Source: JAIOSF01 sp047159865
GTDB taxonomy: Bacteria > Campylobacterota > Campylobacteria > Campylobacterales > Arcobacteraceae
Direction: 5' to 3'
Assembly: GCF_047159865.1 (NCBI RefSeq)
Contig: NZ_AP038804.1
Span: 2,232,001-2,296,000, forward strand
Length of the DNA: 64,000 nt
Numbering within the stretch: the first letter of the stretch is position 1; each line of letters opens with the position of its first letter. The position numbers and the translations under genes were made by a program. Below the pieces are notes generated by a model. That model had not been told where the DNA came from, ran no database searches, and worked only from the letters and a program-made list of their open reading frames with translations. Below, piece after piece: positions 25,656 to 35,088 of the stretch.

Positions 25656-26780
25656 ATGATGATGAAACGATCATTTATACGAGAGATACTAGAACACACC
25701 ACAAACAAAACTATCTCTTTTGCAGGAGGATTACCTGATGAAAATTTATTTCCAAATGAACAACTAAAACAATCAGCAATAAAAGTTTTAGAAGACAAAA
25801 ACACACTCCAATATACAAAATCAACTGGCATAGATAGTTTAAAAGAAAAAATCGCACAAATGTATACAGATGAAGGTTTTCCTACAACAAAAGAAAATAT
25901 TATGATAACCTCTGGTTCACAACAAGCTTTAGATATAATTGCTCGATATAACTCTCAAAAAGATATCACAATAGAAGCCCCTTCTTATTTGGGTGCGATG
26001 AATGTTTTTAATCTTAACAAACTCAATCAAAAAGAGATAACGCTTGAAGATGATGGTATCAATATAAAAGCTTTTGAGAAGAGTATAAAAGAAACAAAAT
26101 TATGTTATATTATTCCTGATTTTCAAAACCCTACAGGAAAGTCTTATAGTCAAACAAAACGAAATGAGATAGCAAAGATTATTACAAAACACGATGGAAT
26201 TTTAATAGAAGACTCTCCCTATAGTGAACTCTATTTTGAAACAAAAAGTAAGATAATCAGTAAAGATTTACCAAAAAATAGTTTTCATTTGGGAACATTT
26301 TCAAAAACTTTAGCACCAAGCTTAAGAATAGGCTGGATACGAGCAGATGAAACGCTATTAAATCCTCTTATCTCGTATAAAGAAGCTATGGATCTACATA
26401 CAAATGGTTTATCTCAATATATTTTAAATGATTATCTCAATGATACTCATAACTTTCATTCCCATTTAGAGAGTTTAAGAGCTGTCTATAAGCAAAAAAT
26501 GCTTTTATTTAAAAAGTATCTAGATTTATATTTACCAAAATTTGAATATATAGAACCAAAAGGTGGTATGTTTATTTATGGTAAATTACCCAACATAAAT
26601 ACAGCAGAACTTGTAAAAGTGTGTCTAAAAAATGATGTTGTATTTGTACCTGGTGTTGAATTTTATAGTGAAAATAAAGTGCACGATGAGATACGATTTA
26701 ATTTTACTCATACAAATGAAGAGCAAATCATACAAGGACTTTCAAAAATAGCAGTGATTGTATCGTCTATTAATAAATAG
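25656..26780 (+). CDS. PLP-dependent aminotransferase (LysN/2-aminoadipate-transaminase type)
   Basis: A fold-type I aminotransferase of the class found as the catalytic half of MocR regulators, here without a DNA-binding domain. F-A-G-G-L-P-D-E opens the protein, and S-G-S-Q-Q-A-L-D, P-D-F-Q-N-P-T-G and E-D-S-P-Y are cofactor and substrate sites. The PLP lysine is in F-S-K-T-L-A-P-S-L-R-I-G-W. Relatives act on 2-aminoadipate, kynurenine or branched-chain amino acids; substrate cannot be chosen here. Three ATG codons follow one another from 25656; the third (25662) has the best spacing to AAGGG. Confidence 0.88.
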   Translation: MMMKRSFIREILEHTTNKTISFAGGLPDENLFPNEQLKQSAIKVLEDKNTLQYTKSTGIDSLKEKIAQMYTDEGFPTTKENIMITSGSQQALDIIARYNSQKDITIEAPSYLGAMNVFNLNKLNQKEITLEDDGINIKAFEKSIKETKLCYIIPDFQNPTGKSYSQTKRNEIAKIITKHDGILIEDSPYSELYFETKSKIISKDLPKNSFHLGTFSKTLAPSLRIGWIRADETLLNPLISYKEAMDLHTNGLSQYILNDYLNDTHNFHSHLESLRAVYKQKMLLFKKYLDLYLPKFEYIEPKGGMFIYGKLPNINTAELVKVCLKNDVVFVPGVEFYSENKVHDEIRFNFTHTNEEQIIQGLSKIAVIVSSINK

Positions 26781-26847
26781 CTTTTATAAAATATATATTA
26801 CTTTTTAGTTATTATTCTCAAAAATTTATATTATAAAAGGAGAAAAT

Positions 26848-27465
26848 ATGACTGAAAAAAAAGATTATTTTGCACATAAAGCAGATATCTACGAAGAAAA
26901 TGCAAAAAGAGTTTCAAATGTACAAAATATTGCTGATGGTATTTTGAAAAAACTTGTATATTCTAAAGATATGCATATCTTAGATTTTGGTTCAGGAACA
27001 GGACTTCTTACGCAAGAGATAGCTCCTTATGTAGGAAATATAACCGCTTTAGATATGTCAACCTCTATGAACAAAGTTTTAAGTGCTAAAAAAAATGATT
27101 TTCCATGTGAACTAGAAGTAATAGAGGTCGATATTACAAAAGAAAATCACAGTGAAAAATTTCAAAACCTTGATGGTATCATATCATCAATGACAATTCA
27201 TCATGTAGAAGATATAGAAGACTTATTTATCAAATTTTATAATATGTTAAATGAAAATGGAACAATTGGTTTAGCTGATTTAGAAACAGAAAATGGAAGT
27301 TTTCATACTGATGACACAGGTGTTTATCACTTTGGTTTTGACAAAGAAGAGTTTTTAGAAATAGCAAAAAAAGTGGGATTTAAAGAACTCAATATAGAAA
27401 CTATAAGTATCGCTAGCAAACCTCATGGAGATTTTCCAATCTTTTTACTAACAGGTAAAAAATAA
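26848..27465 (+). CDS. Class I SAM-dependent methyltransferase
   Basis: A 205-residue stand-alone methyltransferase. I-L-D-F-G-S-G-T-G-L-L-T is motif I (SAM binding), A-L-D-M-S is the acidic end of strand 2, and L-D-G-I-I-S-S-M-T-I-H-H is the motif IV region. The H-H and the later G-F-D-K-E-E-F resemble ubiquinone/menaquinone-like and small-molecule methyltransferases of the UbiE type. Ribosome site AAAAGGAG is well placed. It lies 67 bases after the aminotransferase and may be co-expressed. The substrate is unknown. Confidence 0.85.
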   Translation: MTEKKDYFAHKADIYEENAKRVSNVQNIADGILKKLVYSKDMHILDFGSGTGLLTQEIAPYVGNITALDMSTSMNKVLSAKKNDFPCELEVIEVDITKENHSEKFQNLDGIISSMTIHHVEDIEDLFIKFYNMLNENGTIGLADLETENGSFHTDDTGVYHFGFDKEEFLEIAKKVGFKELNIETISIASKPHGDFPIFLLTGKK

Positions 27466-27502
27466 TCAATACTCAACATATAATTTATAAAAAAGGATCA
27501 AA

Positions 27503-29203
27503 TTGAATAAGTTTTTTAAAACTTTTGTTTTAGTGATGCTATTACCATTAATTTTAATGGCAGATGCTAAAGAAAATGCACTTACATATGGCGCTTGGAC
27601 GCTTTTACCACCATTGGTTACTATTATTTTGGCTTTTACGACAAGAAATGTGATTTTTTCTCTTTTCATGGGAATTTTATCAGGAACATTTTTAGCTAAT
27701 ATTTCAGGAGAGAATATATTTTTTGCGTTTATAAATGCATTTGTAGATATGTCATCTAAAATGGTTGGCTCTTTAGCTGACTCATGGAATGCAGGTATTA
27801 TTCTACAAGTACTCACAATAGGTGGAATGATTGCAATCATTACAAAAATGGGTGGACCAAGAGCTATTGCTCAAAAACTAGCTGCTCGAGCTAAATCTCC
27901 TGTATCTGCTCAAATATATACTTGGATTATGGGATTTTTTATCTTTTTTGATGATTATGCAAATTCATTGATTGTAGGTCCTATTATGCGACCTGTTACA
28001 GATAAACTAAAAGTTTCTAGAGAAAAACTTGCTTTTATTATCGACTCAACAGCTGCTCCTATTGCAGGATTAGCGCTTATTTCTACTTGGGTAGGATATG
28101 AATTATCTTTGATCAAAGATGCGTATACTCTGTTAGGTCAACCAGACATAAATGCTTTTGGTGTTTTTGTAGAAACTTTACCTTATAGATTTTATAACAT
28201 CTTGATGTTAGGTTTTGTGTTTTACTCTGCTTATTCATTAAGAGAATTTGGTCCTATGCATAAAGCTGCAACACGAGCCTACAAAACAGGACAAGTTTCA
28301 AATCCAGATTCAAAAAACCTACTCACAGAAGAGAATGCAATGATGTTACCAAAAGAGGGGATAAAATACTCAATGGCAAATGCAATTATTCCTATTTTTA
28401 CACTTATCATAGCTGCTGTTATAGGGTTTTATATGAATGGTAAAGCAGCTCTTGATGAAGAGTTACTACTTGCTGTAAATAGCGATCCATATTCATTTGC
28501 ATCTATACGAGATTGTTTTGGTGCTGCTGATGCTTCTGTTGTAATCTTTCAAGCTGCTTTATTTGCATCTTTAGTTGCAATTGGTATGGGACTGAAACAA
28601 AAAGTATTTACTTTACAAGAAGCTATCGAAACATGGGTATTTGGTGTAAAATCACTCGTTATCACAGCTGTTATTTTGATACTTGCTTGGTCTATCTCTG
28701 CTGTTATGAAAGAGTTAGGAACGGCGATATATATAGTAAGTATTTTAGCTGAAACTACCCCTCAAGTAATTTTACCAAGTGCTATTTTTATTTTAGGTTC
28801 TATTATCTCGTTTTCTACAGGTACTTCGTATGGTACTATGGGTATTTTGATGCCTTTAGCAATACCTTTAGCAAGTGCTGTTGGTATACATACTGGACTA
28901 GAAGGCGATGATCTTCACTCTTATATCGTTTTAAATATTGGTGCTGTTTTAACTGGTGCTATCTTTGGAGATCATTGTTCTCCTATATCTGATACATCGA
29001 TTTTATCATCTATGGGTGCTTCGTGTGACCATATGGATCATGTTTCAACACAATTATACTATGCTATTTTTGTAGGTATTATTGCGATTGTATTTGGATA
29101 TATCCCTGCATCATTTGGAGTATCTGCTTATATCTTACTTCCTTTAGGGATGTTAGCTATTGCACTATTCATAAGGTTCTACGGTAAACCTTATACAAAC
29201 TAA
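27503..29203 (+). CDS. NhaC-family Na+/H+ antiporter
   Basis: A 566-residue multi-span transporter with an N-terminal hydrophobic signal-like segment ending near L-M-A-D-A. The family-typical stretch F-G-D-H-C-S-P-I-S-D-T and the preceding S-F-S-T-G-T-S-Y-G-T-M-G are present, as is F-F-D-D-Y-A-N-S-L near residue 155. Members exchange sodium for protons, and some carry amino or organic acids. The start is TTG at 27503 with AAAAGGA six bases upstream; no ATG fits. Together with nhaA it gives this stretch two unrelated sodium exporters. A strong terminator follows. Confidence 0.9.
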   Translation: MNKFFKTFVLVMLLPLILMADAKENALTYGAWTLLPPLVTIILAFTTRNVIFSLFMGILSGTFLANISGENIFFAFINAFVDMSSKMVGSLADSWNAGIILQVLTIGGMIAIITKMGGPRAIAQKLAARAKSPVSAQIYTWIMGFFIFFDDYANSLIVGPIMRPVTDKLKVSREKLAFIIDSTAAPIAGLALISTWVGYELSLIKDAYTLLGQPDINAFGVFVETLPYRFYNILMLGFVFYSAYSLREFGPMHKAATRAYKTGQVSNPDSKNLLTEENAMMLPKEGIKYSMANAIIPIFTLIIAAVIGFYMNGKAALDEELLLAVNSDPYSFASIRDCFGAADASVVIFQAALFASLVAIGMGLKQKVFTLQEAIETWVFGVKSLVITAVILILAWSISAVMKELGTAIYIVSILAETTPQVILPSAIFILGSIISFSTGTSYGTMGILMPLAIPLASAVGIHTGLEGDDLHSYIVLNIGAVLTGAIFGDHCSPISDTSILSSMGASCDHMDHVSTQLYYAIFVGIIAIVFGYIPASFGVSAYILLPLGMLAIALFIRFYGKPYTN

Positions 29204-29204
29204 T

Positions 29205-29230
29205 AAAAAAGAGTCTTAGGCTCTTTTTTA
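29205..29230 (+). terminator. Intrinsic terminator after the NhaC-family gene
   Basis: AAAAAAGAG (29205-29213) and CTCTTTTTT (29221-29229) form a stem with a seven-base loop and a T tract. The A tract on the other side may let it work for the converging gene as well. Confidence 0.8.
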
Positions 29231-29262
29231 TATAAATCTCTAAAATACAACCTTAAGCTCTT

Positions 29263-29868
29263 TTATTTTTGACTATCTTTAAAAACTATATTATAAAACC
29301 CTTGTGCAGATGTATATATAAAAAAAGCAGACTGTAGCATAAAAAAGTAAAACTTATTTTCAAATCCAATATATACAAAAATAACATCTGCAACAAAAAA
29401 CATCACAAAAGCCCATGCTCGGATCACATGACTATGACTTGAAAGCATAAATGAGCCTAAAACTGCTATACTCGAAGCTAAAAGGTCAATAGGTACTATC
29501 GTAAAATCTATAGTACTAAAAGAATCAAAAATAAAAGACAAGCCTAAAAGAACTGTAAAATATAATCCAATAAATAAAATTGCTTTTTTTAATAAATCAT
29601 TTTGATTTTTTGCATAAAAACAATTTTGATAGTCAATTGTTTTGATGATACCTAATAATGCGGTTGAACCAAATATCAACATCTGTAGCACCATAGGAAT
29701 TTTTCCTGCAAATAAAAAAAATGCAAACAAAAATAAGTCAGAAAGAGCAAACAATAAAAATGCTTGATAGAGATATATCCGTCCCTCTTTCCCTGAAAGT
29801 GACATTTTATATGCAGCAACAATAGCAGTTGCTCCACCCATTACTTCTAAGAGAGTTAACCAACTCAT
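29263..29868 (-). CDS. Six- or seven-span membrane protein, PnuC-like
   Basis: A 201-residue protein made almost entirely of hydrophobic helices with a short cationic tail (K-D-S-Q-K). The alternating pattern and the last segment (F-Y-F-F-M-L-Q-S-A-F-F-I-Y-T-S-A-Q-G-F) recall the nicotinamide-mononucleotide/riboside transporter PnuC, which is of similar size, but the tryptophans that line its substrate site are not clear. No other NAD-salvage gene is nearby. It ends 27 bases before the ABC-F gene upstream on the same strand, so it may share its transcript. The PnuC suggestion is weak. Confidence 0.6.
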   Translation of the reverse strand: MSWLTLLEVMGGATAIVAAYKMSLSGKEGRIYLYQAFLLFALSDLFLFAFFLFAGKIPMVLQMLIFGSTALLGIIKTIDYQNCFYAKNQNDLLKKAILFIGLYFTVLLGLSFIFDSFSTIDFTIVPIDLLASSIAVLGSFMLSSHSHVIRAWAFVMFFVADVIFVYIGFENKFYFFMLQSAFFIYTSAQGFYNIVFKDSQK

Positions 29869-29895
29869 AAAGTTTTTTTCCTACACATACAAAAA

Positions 29896-31620
29896 TCAAA
29901 TCTCATCTAATTTAATTTGAAACTCAGCATTTAGCTTTTCTAGTTCTTTATTTAACTCATTGAGTTTTGATTGCATTTTAGACTTTTGGGCATCATTTAA
30001 AGCTTCTATCTTTTCTATCTCATTTTTAATAGGTTTTGTTGCTTGACTTTTTTGAGTTACAATAGCTGCTCTTAGTTTTTTGATCTCTTTTTTATTTCTT
30101 TTTGGTTTCACTGATTTTGGTTTTTCCGCTCCTGCATCATCTTCCCAACCAATTTGTTCTAAAAATTCATTGTAATTACCGTTAAAATACTCAGCTTTAT
30201 CATCTCTAAATACGATAAGTTTATCACACACAGCTTTTAGTAGCTCTTCACTATGCGTTACGATGATACAAGAACCGTTAAATCTTTTGATAGCTTCAGT
30301 TAAAGCATCGATAGAGTCTATATCAAGATGGTTAGTAGGCTCATCAAGAAAAAGTAAGTTTACATCTTGAGCGATAATTTTACCTAACATAACTCTTGAT
30401 TTTTCACCACCTGATAGTAGTGATATTTTTTTCTTTGCGTTATCTCCTGAAAACATCATAAGACCACAAATACTTCGGATCACTGCCTCTGGTAGTTTAT
30501 GATTTACACTATATATCTCATCCATGATTGTATTTTTTGGATTTAAGTGAGAGATGTTAGTTTGTCCAAAGTGTCCAAAAGTACACGATGGATGAAAATC
30601 TACACTCCCGCTTAATGGCTCTAGTTCACCTGCTATTGCATTTAAAAGTGTTGATTTACCTTTACCATTTTTACCGATGATACCTATCGTTTCACCTCTA
30701 GTTAATGCAAAAGATATATTTTTAAATAATATATTATCAGCTGTGTATCCAAAACTTAAGTCTTTTACCTCTACTAAAAACTTCGCTGCTGTTTCTTTAT
30801 AGTTAAAATCAAAATCTAAATTTGCGTCATAGTTTATATCTTCTAAGATCTCCATCTTTTCTAAAATTTTAACTTTTGATTGAGCTAGCGTTGCTGTGGC
30901 TGCTCGAGCTTTATTTTTAGCTATGAACTCTTCTAGGTCTTTTATTTTTTTATCTTGTGCAATTTTTTGCTTCTCGTAGTGTTCTTCATTTGCTGAAATT
31001 TGTTCGAAAAACTTTCTTGTTCCACCAGGTATCATAAAAGCACTTCGTCTAACTATCCCTAAAGTGTGAGTACAAACACTATCCATAAACTCTCTATCAT
31101 GAGTGATTAAGATAACTTCCCCTTGGAAAGTTTTTAAAAATGCTTTTAACCATCGTATAGATAAAATATCAAGGTAGTTTGTAGGCTCATCTAGTAGTAA
31201 CATATTTGGTTCAGTTAAAAGTAGTTTTGCTAGATTGATTCTGATTTGAAAACCACCAGAAAATGACTTAGGGTCTTTGTTTAAATCTGCCTCAGAAAAT
31301 CCAAGACCAAATAACATCTTTTCAGCTTTGTAAACATCATATTTATTCTCTTCACTTAAGGCAGATGCTGTTTCATCTAAAAGTTTTTTTTCTTTAAAAT
31401 CAAAGTACTGTTTTAATGCACCAATTTTATAGTTTTTAGGAAACTTTATCTCACCAGTATCTGGGTGTTCTTCCCCTAGAATAAGTTTAAATAGTGTTGA
31501 TTTACCAGTTCCATTTCGTCCTACTAGTCCTACTTTATCTCCTGAGTTTAGTCTAAGATTTAGGTCTGTATATAAATTTCCAGTTGGGTAACTTTTTGAT
31601 ATATTTATTAATTCAATCAT
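29896..31620 (-). CDS. ABC-F family ATPase (YbiT/YheS-like)
   Basis: A 574-residue soluble protein with two ABC domains: G-R-N-G-T-G-K-S-T and G-K-N-G-K-G-K-S-T as Walker A, F-S-G-G-F-Q-I-R-I and L-S-G-G-E-K-S-R-V as signatures, L-L-L-D-E-P-T-N-Y-L-D and L-F-L-D-E-P-T-N-H-L-D as Walker B. The linker between the domains is basic. A lysine- and glutamate-rich C-terminal tail replaces the Uup-type domain of the paralogue at 13717. The first signature has F in place of the usual E, as in several members of the subfamily. A translation-related role is expected. Confidence 0.92.
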   Translation of the reverse strand: MIELINISKSYPTGNLYTDLNLRLNSGDKVGLVGRNGTGKSTLFKLILGEEHPDTGEIKFPKNYKIGALKQYFDFKEKKLLDETASALSEENKYDVYKAEKMLFGLGFSEADLNKDPKSFSGGFQIRINLAKLLLTEPNMLLLDEPTNYLDILSIRWLKAFLKTFQGEVILITHDREFMDSVCTHTLGIVRRSAFMIPGGTRKFFEQISANEEHYEKQKIAQDKKIKDLEEFIAKNKARAATATLAQSKVKILEKMEILEDINYDANLDFDFNYKETAAKFLVEVKDLSFGYTADNILFKNISFALTRGETIGIIGKNGKGKSTLLNAIAGELEPLSGSVDFHPSCTFGHFGQTNISHLNPKNTIMDEIYSVNHKLPEAVIRSICGLMMFSGDNAKKKISLLSGGEKSRVMLGKIIAQDVNLLFLDEPTNHLDIDSIDALTEAIKRFNGSCIIVTHSEELLKAVCDKLIVFRDDKAEYFNGNYNEFLEQIGWEDDAGAEKPKSVKPKRNKKEIKKLRAAIVTQKSQATKPIKNEIEKIEALNDAQKSKMQSKLNELNKELEKLNAEFQIKLDEI

Positions 31621-31779
31621 GATTCTCTTTTTTGCAGTTTTTTAAGAGTGGGATTATATGATATGAAGGGTTATAAAGCGATAAATCAATGAGTATAATC
31701 GTCCTACTATTATATCTCACTTTATCAATAGTTTCATAAGTTTAAGATATGATTTTATTTATTTACAGGGAAAAAGCCA

Positions 31780-32691
31780 ATGGGTACATTTATATTTATT
31801 TTATTTCTAATGTTATTGGGGTATACCCTCAAAAAACTAAAAATTTTTCCAGAACAAACATCACAAGTATTAAATCTATTTATTATATATATCTCTTTAC
31901 CTGCTATTATCATCAACGAAGTTCCAAAAATCACTTTTTCTAGTGAGATTATGATACCTGTATTTATAGCATGGGTGACTACTATTTTAGGAGCTATTTC
32001 TATTTTGGTATTTTCTAAACTATTTAAGTTGAATAGAAATACTACTGGTGCTTTACTATTAGTTGCTGTTTTAGGAAACACTTCATTTATAGGTATTCCA
32101 ATGGTTTCACACTATTTTGGAACTGAAGGTTTACCTTATGTTATCATCTACGACCAAATGGGAACTTTTCTTGCTCTTAGTACCTATGGAGCTGTTGTGG
32201 TTGCTATTTATTCAGATAATGGTGGAGCAAAAGTAAGTGTGCAAAATGTATTGAAAAAGATATTTAAATTTCCACCATTTATATCACTTCTAATCGCTTT
32301 TGCTTTAAATGGTATAGAATTCAACGCTGATGTATCAAAAGCCTTATCAACACTTGGAAATACACTTATTCCTCTTGCTTTGATATCTGTTGGATATAAT
32401 CTTCAGTTAAAAATACCAAAAAAAGATATCTCACCTTTTATTCTAGGAATTGTGAATAAACTTATTTTATTACCAACTTTTGCATTTATAATAGTACATA
32501 TTTTTGATTTTGAAGGATTTATTACAGACATAACACTACTTGAAAGTGCAATGGGACCTATGATAACAGCTGGTGTTGTTGCTAGTATGGCTGGACTTGC
32601 TCCTAAACTTGTTTCTTCAATTTTAGGATATGGAATATTTATATCTATAGCTACTATTGCAGCTGTATATCAACTTATCCAAATATTTTAA
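31780..32691 (+). CDS. AEC-family permease, second copy
   Basis: A 303-residue membrane protein with about ten spans. L-M-L-L-G-Y-T-L-K-K-L-K at the start, L-G-N-T-S-F-I-G-I-P-M in the middle and E-S-A-M-G-P-M-I-T-A-G-V-V-A near the end are standard AEC landmarks; the P-M-I-T-A stretch covers the likely substrate and sodium region. It is clearly diverged from the copy next to ovoA. It sits alone, divergent from the ABC-F gene, so its substrate is unknown. Confidence 0.85.
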   Translation: MGTFIFILFLMLLGYTLKKLKIFPEQTSQVLNLFIIYISLPAIIINEVPKITFSSEIMIPVFIAWVTTILGAISILVFSKLFKLNRNTTGALLLVAVLGNTSFIGIPMVSHYFGTEGLPYVIIYDQMGTFLALSTYGAVVVAIYSDNGGAKVSVQNVLKKIFKFPPFISLLIAFALNGIEFNADVSKALSTLGNTLIPLALISVGYNLQLKIPKKDISPFILGIVNKLILLPTFAFIIVHIFDFEGFITDITLLESAMGPMITAGVVASMAGLAPKLVSSILGYGIFISIATIAAVYQLIQIF

Positions 32692-32772
32692 AATCATTCC
32701 ACATACAATACACAATAATATACTATCATGTATAGTTAAATTTATACAAGAGTGAGATATTTATAATTATCT

Positions 32773-32781
32773 TGTTATAAT
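32773..32781 (+). promoter_or_regulatory. Extended -10 promoter for the dCache chemoreceptor
   Basis: TGTTATAAT (an extended -10 of the form TGnTATAAT) lies 21 bases before the chemoreceptor start, followed by the ribosome site AAAGGA. No clear -35 box is present. Confidence 0.5.
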
Positions 32782-32802
32782 TTAAACTATAAAGGATTAA
32801 CA

Positions 32803-35055
32803 ATGTTTCAAAACATGAGTTTTAGTAAAAAGTTGCTATTTAGTATACTAGTCGTTTTGATTGTATCGTCATCGATTACAACCTATCTTATCTCCTCAAA
32901 AGCTTTTTCAGGAAGTGAAAAAATTTCAGAACAATATATCAAAAAGTTAGCATTTTCAAATGCACTTGAAGTAAAATCAGATATTGAGAAATCTGTAGTA
33001 TTAGTAAAAACATTTACCTCTACTTTAGAAACAACACTTAAAACAGATCAAGGTTTTAGAAAAGATACTATGGTTGAACTTATGACCTCTATTTTGGAAA
33101 AAAATCCTTATATTGTTGGAGTTTGGCTATATTTAGAACCAAATGTATTTTATGAAAATAATAAAAAATTTGCAGGAAGATATGCTCACGATGAAACAGG
33201 AAGATTTTCCCCTTATGTTATGAAAAATGATGGAGAGATCAATCTAGTATGGCAATACCCTGTTTTAAGAGATAATGTTTGGATTACTACGCCAGAAAAA
33301 ACAGGGAAAGAATATATAACAGAACCTTATAAATTTGAGGTAGATGGAAAAGAGGTTCTTAATACAACAGTATCAACACCTATGTACCACAATGGTAAAT
33401 TTGTCGGTGTAATTGGAATTGATATCTCTTTAGATGAAATTGTAAAAAGAGTATCAAAAATTTCTATTTTTGATAATGGTTTTACTTATCTAGTATCAAA
33501 TGAAGGAACAATTATTGCCCATCCTAATAGTAAATATTTGGGACAAAAAGTAAACAAGGTATACAAAGATAAAGAGCATTTAGCAATTTCACCACAAATT
33601 TCAAAAAATAAGAACTACTCTTTTGAACAAACACACAATGGTGAAAAAACATTTAACTATATAAAATCTTTTGGACTAGCTGATTCTGGTGTTTCTTGGG
33701 GATTTGGGCTTACAGTTATGGAAGATGAGTTTTTAGAAGATGCATATACTATTGTAGAATTTTCTATTATTGCTGGTATCATCTCCTTATTATTAGTTTC
33801 ATTTGTATTAGTACTAGGAACAAAAACACTTAATAAAAATTTAACAGTTATCAGTCAAGGATTAGGGGACTTTTTTAAATTTTTAAATAAAGAGAATAAC
33901 TCACCATCTAAAATAGCTATAACAACAAATGATGAATTTGGAGCGATGGCAAAAGATATTAATGAAAACATCAATCAAATTGAGCAAAATATTACAGATG
34001 AGAACACTCTTATTATCGAGTTAAAAGAGGTTGTTAATCAAGTCGGAAATGGACATATTATAAAAAGAATTGAAAAAAACTCAAACACACAAGCACTCAA
34101 TGACCTAAAAAATCTTATTAATCAGATGCTAGATAATCTAGAAAAACTTGTAGGAACAGATATCAATGAACTAGTAGCTGTTATTGAAAGTTATTCAAAA
34201 TATGATTTTACAAGAAATATATCCCAGAAAAGTTCAGGGATCATAGGTAAAGAGATAACTGCTATGAATACAATGATCACAAGTATGTTAAACGCAAATT
34301 TAAAAGATGGTACAACCCTTGAAAATTCATCTGAAAAATTAAGTAAAAATGTTGATTTATTAAGTCACAATGCTATTAAACAAGCAACATCACTAGAAGA
34401 TATTTCTACTTCTATTGATAATATCACACATACAATTTCAAATACCAATCAAAAATCACAAGAGATGTTTACTATCTCTTCTACAACAAAAGAGTCATCA
34501 TTACAAGGGAAAAAGTTTGCTAATGAAACAGCGTTATCTATTGATGAGATAAATGAACATGTTCATTCGATATTGGAAGCTATTACAGTGATTGATCAAA
34601 TTGCATTTCAAACAAATATACTTTCACTTAATGCAGCAGTAGAAGCAGCAACAGCTGGTGAAGCAGGAAAAGGGTTTGCAGTTGTTGCACAAGAGGTTAG
34701 AAATTTAGCCAATAAAAGCGCTGATGCTGCTAAAGAGATACAAAATCTTGTTGAAACAGCAACTATAAAAGCAACAGAAGGTAAAAAAATCAGTATCAAT
34801 ATGATTCAAGGTTTTGAAGATCTTGAAGCCAAAATTGTTCAAACAAATGAACTTATAACAGATGTAACAAATTCAGCGAAAGAACAAAGTGCAAGTATGC
34901 ATCAAATATCTGATGCAGTAACATCTCTAGATAAATTTACACAAGAAAATAGTGTTATAGCACAAGAAGCAAGTAATATTTCAAAACAAACAAAACAAAT
35001 TGCAAAAGAAGTTGTGACAAGTGTAGAGAAAAATAAATTTACCCTAGAAAAATAA
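32803..35055 (+). CDS. Methyl-accepting chemotaxis protein with a dCache sensor
   Basis: A 750-residue receptor. One membrane segment near residues 8-30, a periplasmic double-Cache sensor to about 310 (W-L-Y-L-E-P-N, Y-M-T-like loops, F-V-G-V-I-G-I-D-I), a second membrane segment (S-I-I-A-G-I-I-S-L-L-L-V-S-F), a HAMP-like and linker region, and a cytoplasmic signalling coiled coil. The hairpin tip contains the strictly conserved core S-L-N-A-A-V-E-A-A-T-A-G-E. dCache sensors often bind amino or organic acids. No CheB/CheR pentapeptide ends it. The tip is almost identical in the two other receptors of this window, consistent with one shared CheA-CheW array. Confidence 0.93.
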   Translation: MFQNMSFSKKLLFSILVVLIVSSSITTYLISSKAFSGSEKISEQYIKKLAFSNALEVKSDIEKSVVLVKTFTSTLETTLKTDQGFRKDTMVELMTSILEKNPYIVGVWLYLEPNVFYENNKKFAGRYAHDETGRFSPYVMKNDGEINLVWQYPVLRDNVWITTPEKTGKEYITEPYKFEVDGKEVLNTTVSTPMYHNGKFVGVIGIDISLDEIVKRVSKISIFDNGFTYLVSNEGTIIAHPNSKYLGQKVNKVYKDKEHLAISPQISKNKNYSFEQTHNGEKTFNYIKSFGLADSGVSWGFGLTVMEDEFLEDAYTIVEFSIIAGIISLLLVSFVLVLGTKTLNKNLTVISQGLGDFFKFLNKENNSPSKIAITTNDEFGAMAKDINENINQIEQNITDENTLIIELKEVVNQVGNGHIIKRIEKNSNTQALNDLKNLINQMLDNLEKLVGTDINELVAVIESYSKYDFTRNISQKSSGIIGKEITAMNTMITSMLNANLKDGTTLENSSEKLSKNVDLLSHNAIKQATSLEDISTSIDNITHTISNTNQKSQEMFTISSTTKESSLQGKKFANETALSIDEINEHVHSILEAITVIDQIAFQTNILSLNAAVEAATAGEAGKGFAVVAQEVRNLANKSADAAKEIQNLVETATIKATEGKKISINMIQGFEDLEAKIVQTNELITDVTNSAKEQSASMHQISDAVTSLDKFTQENSVIAQEASNISKQTKQIAKEVVTSVEKNKFTLEK

Positions 35056-35058
35056 TTT

Positions 35059-35088
35059 AAAACCTAAAGAATAGAATCTTTAGGTTTT
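35059..35088. terminator. Bidirectional terminator-like hairpin between converging genes
   Basis: AAAACCTAAAG (35059-35069) pairs perfectly with CTTTAGGTTTT (35078-35088), loop of eight. It lies between the chemoreceptor and the GGDEF/EAL gene and covers the last codons of the latter. It is symmetrical enough to serve both strands. Confidence 0.6.
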